Shown: in pieces, positions 27,116 to 37,135 of the stretch | Layout of the letters: each line of letters begins with the position of its first letter | How positions within the stretch are numbered: the first letter of the stretch is position 1 | Assembly (NCBI GenBank): GCA_050015095.1 | Contig: JBEKCC010000002.1 | Location: 62,001-126,000, forward strand | Direction of reading: 5' to 3' | Source of the DNA: MVRE01 sp015660965 | GTDB taxonomy: Archaea > Halobacteriota > Methanomicrobia > Methanomicrobiales > Methanospirillaceae | Length of the DNA: 64,000 bases | Program-made: the position numbers and the translations under genes | Notes under the pieces: model-generated | Told to the model about the DNA's origin: nothing | The model's input: only the letters and a program-made list of their open reading frames with translations | Database searches by the model: none

Positions 27116-27673
27116 TCACCTAATTCGACGCATTACATCCGCAATCCCCTTTTGCCAATCAACTGGGAGATATATCATAGATTTTGTAGAGATCTGTCTG
27201 TAATAATCAGGATTCAAGACTGCATCTGCATTAAATATCAAAATTTTATAATCACAAGTGGTCTCTTTTTCAAGTTTTGCCTTCATTTTCCTTTTCTTAT
27301 CGGGAAAAAACGACTGCGCAACATTAAATGCTTCACCAACTAACTTCTCATCTCCTTTTATTGCTTCAATATCGAATCCATTTTCAGCGCCTAACCTTAC
27401 TTCATATTGATCGAAGGGAAGGCGAATCGATCCAAGTTGAGGATTTAATAGGATTTGTCGAATAGCGAAGAGAATCACGATATCTGAAAAAATACGGTTC
27501 GAAGCTTCGAAAATACTGACATCAGGATAAGGTCCCTTGTGAATTATTCCTCTCTTCAAGGAAAGCATGTATTCGATATTATTTCCTCTTCGTTCTGGAA
27601 ATTCAATAGAATTAATTTTTTTCAGATATTGTTGAATTTCTTGATGAATGTTTGAATGATCTAGTGAAATCAT
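27116..27673 (-). CDS. hypothetical protein, possible PD-(D/E)XK-like nuclease
   Basis: A 185-residue protein not assigned with confidence. A stretch reading YEVRLGAENGFDIEAIKGDE, then KLVGEAFNVAQSFF and a lysine-rich loop, has the D…E(A)…K arrangement seen in some restriction-endonuclease-fold proteins. DYKILIFNADAVLNPDYY could be a later core strand. It has no gene partner on its strand. Its upstream region contains the left 136-bp direct repeat of the defence island (27719-27854), so it sits at the island's outer edge. Confidence 0.5.
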   Translation of the reverse strand: MISLDHSNIHQEIQQYLKKINSIEFPERRGNNIEYMLSLKRGIIHKGPYPDVSIFEASNRIFSDIVILFAIRQILLNPQLGSIRLPFDQYEVRLGAENGFDIEAIKGDEKLVGEAFNVAQSFFPDKKRKMKAKLEKETTCDYKILIFNADAVLNPDYYRQISTKSMIYLPVDWQKGIADVMRRIR

Positions 27674-27718
27674 GATGCCTCAATACCCCCTCTTTTCCAC
27701 CACAACCCCCTGCACCCC

Positions 27719-27854
27719 GACTCTCCAACATAGATTTTATTCCCGCCAATAGATTGGGCCCCGTCGTAAACGGTGATTGAACTCATGAGGATACACTGAT
27801 TGTATTCATGTCTTGGGAGCGGTTATATAAATGATAGTCTTTACGGTTCTGATA
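27719..27854 (+). repeat. left ~136-bp direct repeat of the defence island
   Basis: Starts at gactctccaacatagatttt and runs through cggtgattga, a TATA-like ggttatataaatga, and into an IS6-like end. It matches 42978-43113 with few substitutions and two small indels. The two copies are in the same orientation and enclose about 15 kb carrying the MORC-type operon, Vsr, rhomboid, Mrr and type IIG genes. Confidence 0.85.
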
Positions 27855-28264
27855 ACTTAACTGGACTTCGGGACTTTCAAAATAGAGTGATAAATCGCGG
27901 GACTTTTTAAAATTCTTCAAATAATGTTCTATTGGGAGATATTATGGAACTCTCTCCTAACACCTCAAGTACCTCTAATATTTGACTCTTCTAAAACACT
28001 TGAAATACCAATTAATGAGATTGCGAGTTTTTTTGCTTCAATTTCATTATTTGTTATTGACGATATCTCGCCATTATCACCAATAAATTCAACTCTAAAT
28101 TCATCAATTTTTGATTTTCTCCAATCAGATTTGTTCATTCTAAAAGATAAACAATTTTTGATGAAATAAAGTCTCTGTACTAAAAATTTTAATTTTTGTT
28201 TCAAAGTCCCGCCATTTATCAGACTTTTCTTTTTTGCTTCAAGTCCCGTCATCTTATCAGAACC
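27845..28264. mobile_element. IS6-like terminal repeats bracketing a 420-bp remnant
   Basis: The left end reads ggttctgataacttaac and the right end, on the other strand, ggttctgataagatgacggg. A further partial end lies at 28204-28223. GGTTCTGTTGC-type ends are typical of IS6/IS240-family insertion sequences. No transposase is present, and 8-bp flanks do not match, so this is a decayed or MITE-like element. Assignment to IS6 is an inference from the ends only. Confidence 0.45.
27965..28252 (-). CDS. doubtful 95-residue ORF inside the IS-like remnant
   Basis: The frame begins within the right terminal repeat, so its first 20 residues are repeat-derived. Residues about 40-95 (DWRKSKIDEFRVEFIGDNGE, ISSITNNEIEAKKLA) read like real protein. 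It may be a fragment of a former gene captured in the element. There is no family match and no clear ribosome-binding site. Confidence 0.2.
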   Translation of the reverse strand: MTGLEAKKKSLINGGTLKQKLKFLVQRLYFIKNCLSFRMNKSDWRKSKIDEFRVEFIGDNGEISSITNNEIEAKKLAISLIGISSVLEESNIRGT

Positions 28265-28273
28265 GTTTTTTAT

Positions 28274-28362
28274 GGTGCTGTTGCGTTAAGGGACTTTGGT
28301 CAAATCAGGAATAGATATTACGAGGAATCTTTTTCCTCAAGTCCCGACAAAGCAACAGAACC
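28274..28362. mobile_element. 89-bp MITE-like element with IS6-like ends
   Basis: Left end ggtgctgttgcgttaaggga; right end on the opposite strand ggttctgttgctttgtcggg. These form imperfect inverted repeats of about 25 bp around a 40-bp core. It ends 40 bp upstream of the methyltransferase ATG and so may supply or disturb the promoter of the MORC-type operon. No target-site duplication is apparent. Confidence 0.5.
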
Positions 28363-28402
28363 AATAATGATAAAAAACATATTCCTATACGATTAAGACA
28401 TC

Positions 28403-29755
28403 ATGAAATCCTTTTTTGCCATTGATCTTTTCGCGGGTTGCGGGGGTCTTAGCGAAGGATTTATTCAAGCGGGATTTGAAGTCATCGCCCAAGTTGAAAT
28501 GAATGAACCTGCGTGTGAAACGCTAAAAACCCGACATTTATTCCATGAATTAAACAAACTTGGACATCTCGAATTGTATAGTGATTATGTTAAAGGTGCT
28601 ATTAGTCGGGAACAGATTTTTAATGAGATGGAACACCTGCATGAATCCATAAATCACCGGGTAATTCAGGTCGAGCTCGAGGAAAAAACACTTCAAACGA
28701 CAATAGAAAAAATTGAGGCAAGCAAAAAATATCACAACGCAACAAAAATTCATGTTTTTCTTGGAGGGCCGCCCTGTCAGCCGTATTCAATAATCAACCG
28801 GGCGAGAATCCAGAAGAACGGAGATGATCTGGGAAGAAATTATCTTTATATTCATTATCTTGAGCTGATGGAGCATTTCAGACCGGATATCTTCATTTAT
28901 GAAAACGTCCCAGGGCTTTTTTCAGTTAGAGATGGAGGTCAGAGAATATTTGAAAAATTACTGGCAGATTTTTCATCGTTAAAGCCCGCTTATGAGATAA
29001 TTCCTCCCCTCCATGAAGTGGCTGATGATCCCCACAGTTATCTCCTCAACAGTTTAAATTTCGGTATCCCCCAGAATCGGAAGCGTCTGATTCTTATCGG
29101 TTACCGGAAAAAACTGGAACAAAAAAACAGAAAAATCAAGGAAATTTTTGAGATATTAAAACAGACAAGACCTGATCCGGAAGAAGGTAATCTCACCGTG
29201 AGAGATGCAATTTCTGATCTTCCTTCCTTAAAACCGGATAAAGGGAACAACATATATTTCGGACCGTACGGAAAGAATAAACGGCTCAGATTGTACCAGA
29301 AAGAAATGAGAAAATTTTCTCCAGGGGTTCTCAATCATTTTGCCAGAAGTCATATGGCGAGCGATCTCGATCGGTACAGGTTTTTTATTGAACATCATAG
29401 GAAAACAGACAAGGCTGCAACTCTGAAAGAACTCATCGGCCAGCGACCAGATCTTATCCCTCATCACCGGCATCTCGACAAATTTGTAGACAGGTTCAAA
29501 GTGCAGTGGTGGACAAAGCCGGCATCGACGATTACGGCTCATATCTCCAAAGACGGGCATTATTATATACATCCGGATATTCGGCAGTGCAGATCCTTCA
29601 CTGTTAGGGAAGCCGCCCGCTGTCAGTCGTTCCCAGATAATTATAAATTTGAAGGGCCGAGGACGGAACAATTCAAACAGGTTGGGAATGCAGTTCCCCC
29701 TTTAATGGCTGCTGGAATTGCAGGAATAGTTAAGAAAATGCTTGAAGTAATTTAA
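28403..29755 (+). CDS. C5-cytosine DNA methyltransferase of the MORC-type restriction system
   Basis: A 450-residue cytosine-5 methylase. Motif I is DLFAGCGGLSEGF (8-20). The catalytic PCQ is in LGGPPCQPYS (C125), motif VI is ENVPGLF, motif VIII QNRKRLILIGYR, and motif X QVGNAVPPLMAAGIA. An insert between motifs I and IV (about 55-110) is longer than usual. It opens the operon of ATPase, Z1, DUF4420 and AIPR genes and presumably marks host DNA. The companion Vsr endonuclease (37136-37540) fits a C5 methylase that leaves T:G mismatches. The recognition sequence cannot be read from the gene. Confidence 0.92.
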   Translation: MKSFFAIDLFAGCGGLSEGFIQAGFEVIAQVEMNEPACETLKTRHLFHELNKLGHLELYSDYVKGAISREQIFNEMEHLHESINHRVIQVELEEKTLQTTIEKIEASKKYHNATKIHVFLGGPPCQPYSIINRARIQKNGDDLGRNYLYIHYLELMEHFRPDIFIYENVPGLFSVRDGGQRIFEKLLADFSSLKPAYEIIPPLHEVADDPHSYLLNSLNFGIPQNRKRLILIGYRKKLEQKNRKIKEIFEILKQTRPDPEEGNLTVRDAISDLPSLKPDKGNNIYFGPYGKNKRLRLYQKEMRKFSPGVLNHFARSHMASDLDRYRFFIEHHRKTDKAATLKELIGQRPDLIPHHRHLDKFVDRFKVQWWTKPASTITAHISKDGHYYIHPDIRQCRSFTVREAARCQSFPDNYKFEGPRTEQFKQVGNAVPPLMAAGIAGIVKKMLEVI

Positions 29756-29836
29756 AAATTTAGCACAATAGATAATACTAACCAGATGATATTATGGATT
29801 ATGCTGGATTTGATCTCGCATTCCTTATGATTTGAA

Positions 29837-31357
29837 ATGAAAACCACTCTTTATGATTTCTACGATGAGATTCCTCCCGATCCTGGGGCAATGATTGAAT
29901 CTCTCCGGGCTTTTGGATATCATTTGGAGACATCAATCGCGGATATTATTGATAACAGTATTTCAGCAGAAGCACATAATATTGGGATTGATTTTAACTG
30001 GAAAGGAGAACGGTCAACAATCTCATTCATTGATGATGGAATCGGAATGACCGAGAAGGTTCTCACTAATGCAATGCGTCCTGGAAGTAAGAATCCGCTT
30101 GAGGAGAGAGATGAAAAAGATCTTGGTAGGTTTGGTCTCGGATTAAAAACAGCCTCTTTTTCCCAGTGCCGGAAATTAACTGTGGGATCAAAACGGAAAG
30201 CGGGGGAAATATTTGTTCGGTGCTGGGATTTGGATTATATCAACGAATGCGGAGAATGGCGGTTATTAAAACCAGATAAAGAAAATATTGCGCCAATCTT
30301 TCTTTCTTTAAATGAATTTAAGAGTGGAACAATAGTACTATGGGAAAAAATTGACAGGATAACGAAAGGAACTAATTCGGATAACAAAAAACACGAAGAT
30401 CATTTTTTAGGGCAGATTGATGTTGTTAAAGATCATCTTGCGATGGTATTTCACCGGTATCTTGAAAAAAATACAAATCTGAAAATAATGATTAATGGCC
30501 GACAGGTTAAACCATGGGATCCGTTTCTCACCAATCACCCCTCAACACAACGTTTGCCTATGGAACATGTGATATTTAATGGAAAGGAAATTACAATCCA
30601 GCCTTTTATTTTACCACACCGTTCAAAATTTGATAATGATAAATTATATGAAATTGCCGGGGGTCCCGGAGGATGGAACGAGCGCCAAGGATTCTATATT
30701 TATCGAAATAAACGTCTGATTGTCCAAGGAGATTGGCTCGGACTTGGATTCAGGAAGGAACAGCATACAAAACTTGCAAGAATTTTAGTGGATCTACCTA
30801 ATTCTCTTGACGGTGAGTGGAGAATTGATGTAAAAAAATCGGTTGCACGACCGCCCCCCCTTATCAGAGATAAATTTAAACAAATTGCAAAACTGACGAT
30901 TGAACCAGCTATTAATATTTACCGATATCGCGGAAAGGTTGCTGAAAGAAGCAGTGCCGCTTCGTTTTCATTCCCTTGGTCAACATCTGTACAGCACGGA
31001 ATGTATCATTATTCAATAAATCGTGATCATCCGATTGTTGCTAATATCCTTCAGAACTCCGGTGAAAATAAAAATAAAATCAAGACAATGCTGCGATTGA
31101 TCGAAGAAACCGTTCCAGTTCCACTTATTATATTAAATAGTTCTAATAATCCGGATAAAATTCAGCAACCATTTGAGGATGCTCCATCAGGTGAATTGCA
31201 GATGGTGTTAAAAGAGATCTGGGATTCGATGATTAACACGGGTGTTTCCAAAAAAGATGCCAAAAAAAGGCTGGAGCAAATGGAACCTTTTTCTGATTAT
31301 CCGGATTTCGTCAAAGATTTTATTCAGAGTCAAGAGAGTGAAATTAGAAATGAGTGA
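29837..31357 (+). CDS. MutL/MORC-like GHKL ATPase
   Basis: A 506-residue GHKL-fold ATPase. The N box is IADIIDNSISA (residues 34-44), the G1 box FIDDGIGM (64-71) and the G2 box GRFGLGLKTASFS (97-109), followed by the S5-domain region with ERQGFYIYRNKRLIVQGDW and GEWRIDVKKSVARPP. These are the features of the MORC/MutL branch found in prokaryotic restriction operons. ATP-driven dimer closure is the expected mechanism. It overlaps the Z1 gene by 8 bp, so the two are translationally coupled. Confidence 0.88.
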   Translation: MKTTLYDFYDEIPPDPGAMIESLRAFGYHLETSIADIIDNSISAEAHNIGIDFNWKGERSTISFIDDGIGMTEKVLTNAMRPGSKNPLEERDEKDLGRFGLGLKTASFSQCRKLTVGSKRKAGEIFVRCWDLDYINECGEWRLLKPDKENIAPIFLSLNEFKSGTIVLWEKIDRITKGTNSDNKKHEDHFLGQIDVVKDHLAMVFHRYLEKNTNLKIMINGRQVKPWDPFLTNHPSTQRLPMEHVIFNGKEITIQPFILPHRSKFDNDKLYEIAGGPGGWNERQGFYIYRNKRLIVQGDWLGLGFRKEQHTKLARILVDLPNSLDGEWRIDVKKSVARPPPLIRDKFKQIAKLTIEPAINIYRYRGKVAERSSAASFSFPWSTSVQHGMYHYSINRDHPIVANILQNSGENKNKIKTMLRLIEETVPVPLIILNSSNNPDKIQQPFEDAPSGELQMVLKEIWDSMINTGVSKKDAKKRLEQMEPFSDYPDFVKDFIQSQESEIRNE

Positions 31358-34115
31358 TTATGAAAAGGCCAGAAAATTGGTTCTTGTGATGTTAACCGGA
31401 GTTCACAACCTCACAAGTGAAATTATTCGGCAGAAAGTTACTCTTATTTTATCGATGCTTAAAGCTGAAGGAAGTACGGAAATTATTGATTCAGATTATC
31501 TTGTCAAAGATATTGAGTCACGTTGTGAGATATGGAAGGGGAGAGCAACAGTTCTTGAGAATAATCAGAAAGATCATGTAATCTGGCTGCCAACAAAGAA
31601 AAGTCAGATTGGCTGGAGATTCTGGAACAGGTATCAAAGATATCTCATGGAAGACAAAGGTCTTCCCGAGTCTTCACTTATCCGTATGGATGAACTTACA
31701 GATCGTATCCTCGAACTCCTTGAGGATCCCCTTCGTGAAGGTGAATGGGACCGAAGAGGGATGGTTGTTGGACAGGTACAATCTGGTAAAACATCTAATT
31801 ATACCGGGTTAATCTGTAAAGCCGCTGATGCTGGCTATAAGCTGATTATTGTTCTTGCGGGTATGCACAAAAGTCTCAGAAGCCAGACACAGATACGCCT
31901 TGATGAGGGATTTTTAGGATTCGACACTCGCCAGAGCCGAAAATTTGACACGGAAAACCTGCGGACTGGTGTGGGAAAACTCCCCGGTGAGGAATTTATA
32001 ACTGTTCATTCACTGACTAGCAGTGAGGATAACGGGGATTTCAATAAAAAGGTTGCTATTCAGGTTGGAGTTTTACCTGGTGGGGCAGATCCGGTAATAC
32101 TTGTGGTTAAAAAGAATAAATCAGTACTTTCCAATCTTATCAAATGGGCAATTAATGTAAGAGGTCAGAAAGATCCGCAAACCGGGAAAACGGTAGTTCG
32201 GAATATTCCATTACTTGTTATTGATGATGAAGCAGACAATGCATCAGTAAATACAAATCCAATACCCGTTGATGAGAACGGTCAGCATTTAGCTGATTAC
32301 GATGTCAGTGCCATTAATGGAAAAATCCGTGAGCTGTTACATCATTTTGAGAAAAGTACCTACGTAGGATATACAGCAACCCCGTTTGCAAATATTTTCA
32401 TTTTTCCTGAAGGTGAAACCACAACACATGGCGAAGATCTTTTCCCTAGGGATTTTATCATTAACTTACCGGCTCCACCAAATTATATCGGCCCTTCACA
32501 ACTCTTCGGTTTTTCTTCTGAAGATGAGTCGGAAATCGAACGGGATTCGGGTCTCCCGATAATCAAAACTATTAATGATTATGAAAAATTAATTCCGGAT
32601 AATCATTCGAAGGATTTTATCCCGAAAATTCTTCCCGAGTCATTGAAGATTGCTATTAAAACTTTTATAATATCCTGTGCAGCTCGAAAAGCCCGTGGTG
32701 AAAAAAACAACCACAACTCGATGTTAGTTCATGTAACCCGGTACATTTTAGTGCAGGAAAAACTTGCTGATCTAGTAAAAATTGAGTTAACGTCCCAGAG
32801 ACGTCAGCTTGAATACGGAAAGCAGGATGCTAAAGATAATATTTACTATGAGATGGAAGAACTCTGGAAAAACGACTACACCCCTAAAATAAATGAAATA
32901 AAGGAAAAAATGCAGGATCCCCTTTTAATTACGATAACTTGGGATTCTGTGAAAGCCAACTTATATGAAGCAGCATCCAGAATTCGTGTTAAAACGATTA
33001 ACGGTACCGCTAAAGATGCCCTTGACTACAAGGATAATCCTGAGGGAATCAGCGTAATCGCTATCGGTGGAGATAAATTATCCCGTGGACTTACCCTGGA
33101 AGGGCTCACTGTTAGTTATTACCTTCGGGCTTCAAGGATGTATGACACACTGATGCAGATGGGTAGATGGTTTGGATTCAGACCCGGTTATATTGATCTC
33201 TGTCGCTTGTACACATCACAGGAACTCGTCGAATGGTACCGTTTTATCAATTTCGCTTCAGAGGAGCTCCGGCATGAATTTGATTATATGGCATCTCTTA
33301 AAGCGACACCCAAGGATTATGGGTTGAGGGTGAGGACGCATCCTGATGGTCTGCGAATAACAGCAGTCAATAAGATGAGGTCAGGCACTGAGATGGATCT
33401 CTCATACTCGAATTCGCTTGTACCGACAGTATTTTTTAAGAAAGATCCCTCGATTCTTGAACACAATCTGAAGGTCATCAACAATGTGATTATGCAATTG
33501 GGGAAAGAAACTAAAAAAATCAAAGATATTCCTGTCTGGAATAATGTATCGCCGGAAATTATTTTTCAGATACTTGACGATTTTTCATTTCATGATTATT
33601 CAAAAACGACCAGACCTGATTTGATAAGGCAATATATTGAAAATCAGAACGCTTTGGGGGAATTGAACTCTTGGACAATTGCATTGATTAGTAAGCAGAA
33701 TGCAAAAAATTCCCATAATTTCAATGAATACCCGATTGGTCTGACCGTACGCCGTCCTGATCAAAATCGAAATGATTTTTACGCAATAAAAAAAGGGCAG
33801 ATTATCAGTCCGAAACATGAGCTAATTGATCTTAGCGAGGAGGAGGTCAAACAAGCATTGAATAATATGCGAAGCGATCCTGACAAAAAAGAGATAGACG
33901 CATCCGAATCAGATATTCCAAGCGGTCCTTATATCCGATCTGTTCGTCCTCCAAAAAGAGGTCTATTATTGATTTATCCGTTGGATCCCGAACCAGTTGG
34001 TCTAACAATTCCGGTAATTGGTCTTGCATTCAGTTTTCCGCGTAGCGATAAAGCTGTCAGTATCAGATATAAAGTCAACAATATTTATTGGGAGCAGGAA
34101 TTTGATAGTTACTGA
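31350..34115 (+). CDS. Z1-domain superfamily II helicase-like ATPase
   Basis: A 921-residue protein. Walker A is VVGQVQSGKTSN (near 139-150) and Walker B VIDDEADNAS (290-299). Motif III is VGYTATPFANIF and the C-terminal helicase motif IAIGGDKLSRGLTLEG, with arginine-finger-like MQMGRWFGFR. The Z1 domain is restricted to these predicted restriction operons. The start is ATG 31350, which overlaps the ATPase stop (ATGAGTGA); the longer upstream frame only duplicates ATPase coding sequence. It probably translocates on DNA to direct the nuclease subunit. Confidence 0.9.
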   Translation: MSDYEKARKLVLVMLTGVHNLTSEIIRQKVTLILSMLKAEGSTEIIDSDYLVKDIESRCEIWKGRATVLENNQKDHVIWLPTKKSQIGWRFWNRYQRYLMEDKGLPESSLIRMDELTDRILELLEDPLREGEWDRRGMVVGQVQSGKTSNYTGLICKAADAGYKLIIVLAGMHKSLRSQTQIRLDEGFLGFDTRQSRKFDTENLRTGVGKLPGEEFITVHSLTSSEDNGDFNKKVAIQVGVLPGGADPVILVVKKNKSVLSNLIKWAINVRGQKDPQTGKTVVRNIPLLVIDDEADNASVNTNPIPVDENGQHLADYDVSAINGKIRELLHHFEKSTYVGYTATPFANIFIFPEGETTTHGEDLFPRDFIINLPAPPNYIGPSQLFGFSSEDESEIERDSGLPIIKTINDYEKLIPDNHSKDFIPKILPESLKIAIKTFIISCAARKARGEKNNHNSMLVHVTRYILVQEKLADLVKIELTSQRRQLEYGKQDAKDNIYYEMEELWKNDYTPKINEIKEKMQDPLLITITWDSVKANLYEAASRIRVKTINGTAKDALDYKDNPEGISVIAIGGDKLSRGLTLEGLTVSYYLRASRMYDTLMQMGRWFGFRPGYIDLCRLYTSQELVEWYRFINFASEELRHEFDYMASLKATPKDYGLRVRTHPDGLRITAVNKMRSGTEMDLSYSNSLVPTVFFKKDPSILEHNLKVINNVIMQLGKETKKIKDIPVWNNVSPEIIFQILDDFSFHDYSKTTRPDLIRQYIENQNALGELNSWTIALISKQNAKNSHNFNEYPIGLTVRRPDQNRNDFYAIKKGQIISPKHELIDLSEEEVKQALNNMRSDPDKKEIDASESDIPSGPYIRSVRPPKRGLLLIYPLDPEPVGLTIPVIGLAFSFPRSDKAVSIRYKVNNIYWEQEFDSY

Positions 34116-35130
34116 CTTTGATTCCATATGGAAGATTCTTGAAGAATCATCCAGAGATACCTCAAATCCGGGGATTTTAATCCGAAGAATATCTCCAGAT
34201 ATCCCCCATGACATTTTTCTGGGCATTGAAAAACCTGCTGACAGACGGATGCTACTGATAAGGCTCAAAAAGCAAAATGTATCTGAATTCCGGAAACTTC
34301 CCGTTTTTAAGGGATTTGAAATAACCGAAGTCAATATTCCTGATGATCAGGAGAAATACGTTACTCTTGGACTCATTCTGAACGATCCCGTTTTTCAGGA
34401 TATTTTTTCAACCCTTTGTAGTGATATTTTTCAGACCGCTCTTGGCGAACCGACACAAATCGCTTTGGTCCGCTCAATAAGAAACCGTCTGGAAATGTGG
34501 AAACAATTCCTAGATATTTATGGTTTTCAGGGATTAAGCGCGGAATACCAGAGAGGTTTATATGGGGAATTAAGATTTTTACGTGATGTGCTAATACCTC
34601 TGGCGGGGATTGAAAAAGCAGTAAATTCATGGAAAGGCCCCTTCAGATTAAACCCGGATTTCCAGATTTCGGGTATTGGTATTGAAGTGAAAACAAGTAT
34701 AGCCAAACAACATCAGAAAATTCCCGTTGCCAGCGAGCAGCAGCTGGATGATTCTGGTCTGCAGGCACTCTATTTATTTCATCTTTCTATACGGGAAATT
34801 GATGGAAAGGGGGAAACTCTCCCGGGGATTATCAACCAAATCAGGGAGTTGATCTGTTCACAGAACGGTCCGGTAAATGAATTTGAAGTCCATCTGTTCA
34901 GAGCGGGATATCTCAATAAACATCAGGCGAAATATGAAAACAGGGGTTATGTAGACAGGGAAAGTCATATTTTCCGTGTGATTGGGGGATTTCCAAGAAT
35001 TATCGAGAATGATTTAAAAAACGGGGTTGGAGATGTGCAGTATACTATCGATTTGTCTGCATGTATATCATTCAGATTAAATGAAGAAGAATTCCAATCG
35101 GAATTGAGGAGGTGTTTAATTGACAACTGA
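34102..35130 (+). CDS. DUF4420 PD-(D/E)XK nuclease subunit
   Basis: A 342-residue protein. The nuclease core is visible as GLYGELRFLRDVLI, then FRLNPDFQISGIGIEVKTSI: an upstream Glu, the Asp of PDF, and E-V-K. A C-terminal helical part follows. This is the DUF4420 restriction-endonuclease-like family. It is the likely DNA-cutting subunit of the MORC-type system. The start is inferred as TTG at 34102, preceded by GGGAGCAGG and overlapping the Z1 stop by 14 bp; the frame upstream is shadow sequence of Z1. Confidence 0.82.
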   Translation: MIVTDFDSIWKILEESSRDTSNPGILIRRISPDIPHDIFLGIEKPADRRMLLIRLKKQNVSEFRKLPVFKGFEITEVNIPDDQEKYVTLGLILNDPVFQDIFSTLCSDIFQTALGEPTQIALVRSIRNRLEMWKQFLDIYGFQGLSAEYQRGLYGELRFLRDVLIPLAGIEKAVNSWKGPFRLNPDFQISGIGIEVKTSIAKQHQKIPVASEQQLDDSGLQALYLFHLSIREIDGKGETLPGIINQIRELICSQNGPVNEFEVHLFRAGYLNKHQAKYENRGYVDRESHIFRVIGGFPRIIENDLKNGVGDVQYTIDLSACISFRLNEEEFQSELRRCLIDN

Positions 35131-37051
35131 GAACGAATTTGAAATTTTTGTTGAAAATTTCCACCACGATATAATCGATTCCGATCCGGATCAGGATTCC
35201 GAATTATTTACAGAAGAACAGTTTACAGAAAAATTCCTCCAGTATCTGGAAGATTTTTCAGTGATTGAGGACCATCATTTATGCCGGCTGGAGGGAAGGG
35301 GATTTAAAATCAATGCTCATAATAGCAATATACGTAGCGAAATAGATGGTGATTGTAGGGAAGGAATATTCTATGATTTGTTTGTTACAATATATACCGG
35401 TAAATACTCCCAAAGTACAATATCAAAAAGCGAAATCAGTTCACATATTAAAAAACTCAGGACTTTTTTTACTAATGCAATTCATAAAAAGTATGCGAAA
35501 ATAGAAGAATCGAATCCAGCCTTCGATCTTGCAGATACGATTTATAACAATCGTGATAGCATTGCAGGAGTACGTCTTTTTATATTGACCGATGGAATTG
35601 TCAAACCGGATCCAATAGATGATGAAACAGAAGGATCAATCAGAATATCTCATCAGATATGGGATTTGCAGAGATTATTCAGATATAAAAGTTCAGGAAA
35701 ACGGGCTGAACCGATAGAAATTGATTTTATTAAAGAATTCGGCGAACCACTCGAATGTCTTCAGATGCCCAAGGACAATCCTCAATATACATCATATCTC
35801 GCAATTATGCCTGGCAAAATGATAGCTGATTTGTACGGAGCATATGGACCTAAGCTGCTTGAACGAAATATACGGGTCTTCCTTCAGATGAAAGGGAAAG
35901 TCAATAAAGGAATCCGCGAAACAATCCGGAATAATCCTTGCATGTTTCTTGCATACAACAATGGAATTTCGTGTACAGCTGAAAAAGTCATAATAGAAAA
36001 AAACAGTAATAGTATTCCTACTATCACATGGATTCGTGATTTCCAGATTGTGAATGGTGCTCAGACAACTGCAGCCATTCATTACACATACTATAAAGAA
36101 AAATGTGATATTTCTGACATTTTTGTTCAAGTTAAACTGACGGTTCTCAAAAACCAAGAAGACATGGATGTAATCGTTCCAAAAATCTCAGAATATGCAA
36201 ACAGCCAGAACAAAATTTCCGAGTCTGATTTTGCAGCCAATGAGTTGTTCCATATTGAGATTGAAAAAATTTCCAGATCAATCTGGGCTCATGCAAAAAG
36301 GGGGAGTCAGCAGGAGACCCACTGGTATTATGAACGGGCGCGGGGCCAGTATCAGGTTGAAAAGGATCGGCAATCAACAGCCAAGTTTAAACGTTTGTTT
36401 TCAGATAGAAATCCCACTAGTCAGAGATTCACAAAAACAGATCTAGGAAAATACGAAAATTCTTGGGACCAGATGCCGAATGTTGTTAGTCTTGGCAATC
36501 AGAAAAATTTTCGAGCTTTCGTTCTGAGACAAAAGGAGACGGGTCCGCAATCACCTGATAAGCATTATTTTTCACTTCTAATTGCAAAGGCAATTTTGTT
36601 CAAAAAAACCGATAAAATTATTAAAAATCTTAATTTCGGACCGTATAAAGGAAATTATGTTACCTATACTATTGCTTTGCTTTCTAAATTGACCAATAAA
36701 AAAATTGATTTGATAAAAATCTGGAATGAACAGGAGATTTCACCAGCACTTGAAAATTTCATCACTCACCTTGCTTCAGAAGTCCGAATGAAAATAACAG
36801 ATAGTCCATCCGGGATGAGAAATATTTCCGAATGGTGCAAAAAGAAAGAATGCTGGGATTCAGTTCAAAAAATAAAAATTGAAATTCCCATAAATCTCAA
36901 AGTGGAACTAATCAGTGAGGAGGAGGTCAGGAAACGGGACAACTGGCTTGTGAGAAACATAAACGGGATGTCTAGGGATGAAGAATATCTATTAGAAACG
37001 AGTAACGATGAAAATATTCCTAATGATGAATTCGAAAAAATTGTTGAATGA
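35120..37051 (+). CDS. AIPR-family abortive-infection protein
   Basis: A 643-residue protein. The AIPR domain is centred on FLAYNNGISCTAEKV, FQIVNGAQTTAAIHYTYY and VPKISEYANSQNKISESDF (about 270-380). AIPR proteins are linked to abortive infection and occur with Z1 and DUF4420 in restriction operons. The start is TTG at 35120, with a strong GAGGAGGTG upstream, overlapping the DUF4420 gene by 11 bp. It is the last gene of the five-gene operon and converges on vsr. Confidence 0.85.
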   Translation: MTTENEFEIFVENFHHDIIDSDPDQDSELFTEEQFTEKFLQYLEDFSVIEDHHLCRLEGRGFKINAHNSNIRSEIDGDCREGIFYDLFVTIYTGKYSQSTISKSEISSHIKKLRTFFTNAIHKKYAKIEESNPAFDLADTIYNNRDSIAGVRLFILTDGIVKPDPIDDETEGSIRISHQIWDLQRLFRYKSSGKRAEPIEIDFIKEFGEPLECLQMPKDNPQYTSYLAIMPGKMIADLYGAYGPKLLERNIRVFLQMKGKVNKGIRETIRNNPCMFLAYNNGISCTAEKVIIEKNSNSIPTITWIRDFQIVNGAQTTAAIHYTYYKEKCDISDIFVQVKLTVLKNQEDMDVIVPKISEYANSQNKISESDFAANELFHIEIEKISRSIWAHAKRGSQQETHWYYERARGQYQVEKDRQSTAKFKRLFSDRNPTSQRFTKTDLGKYENSWDQMPNVVSLGNQKNFRAFVLRQKETGPQSPDKHYFSLLIAKAILFKKTDKIIKNLNFGPYKGNYVTYTIALLSKLTNKKIDLIKIWNEQEISPALENFITHLASEVRMKITDSPSGMRNISEWCKKKECWDSVQKIKIEIPINLKVELISEEEVRKRDNWLVRNINGMSRDEEYLLETSNDENIPNDEFEKIVE

Positions 37052-37135
37052 CATGAATAATTAATACATTCAGATTATTTTGAAAATAGATGTGATTTTT
37101 TTTAATTTTCATGTGATGAAATTATTTCAGATATT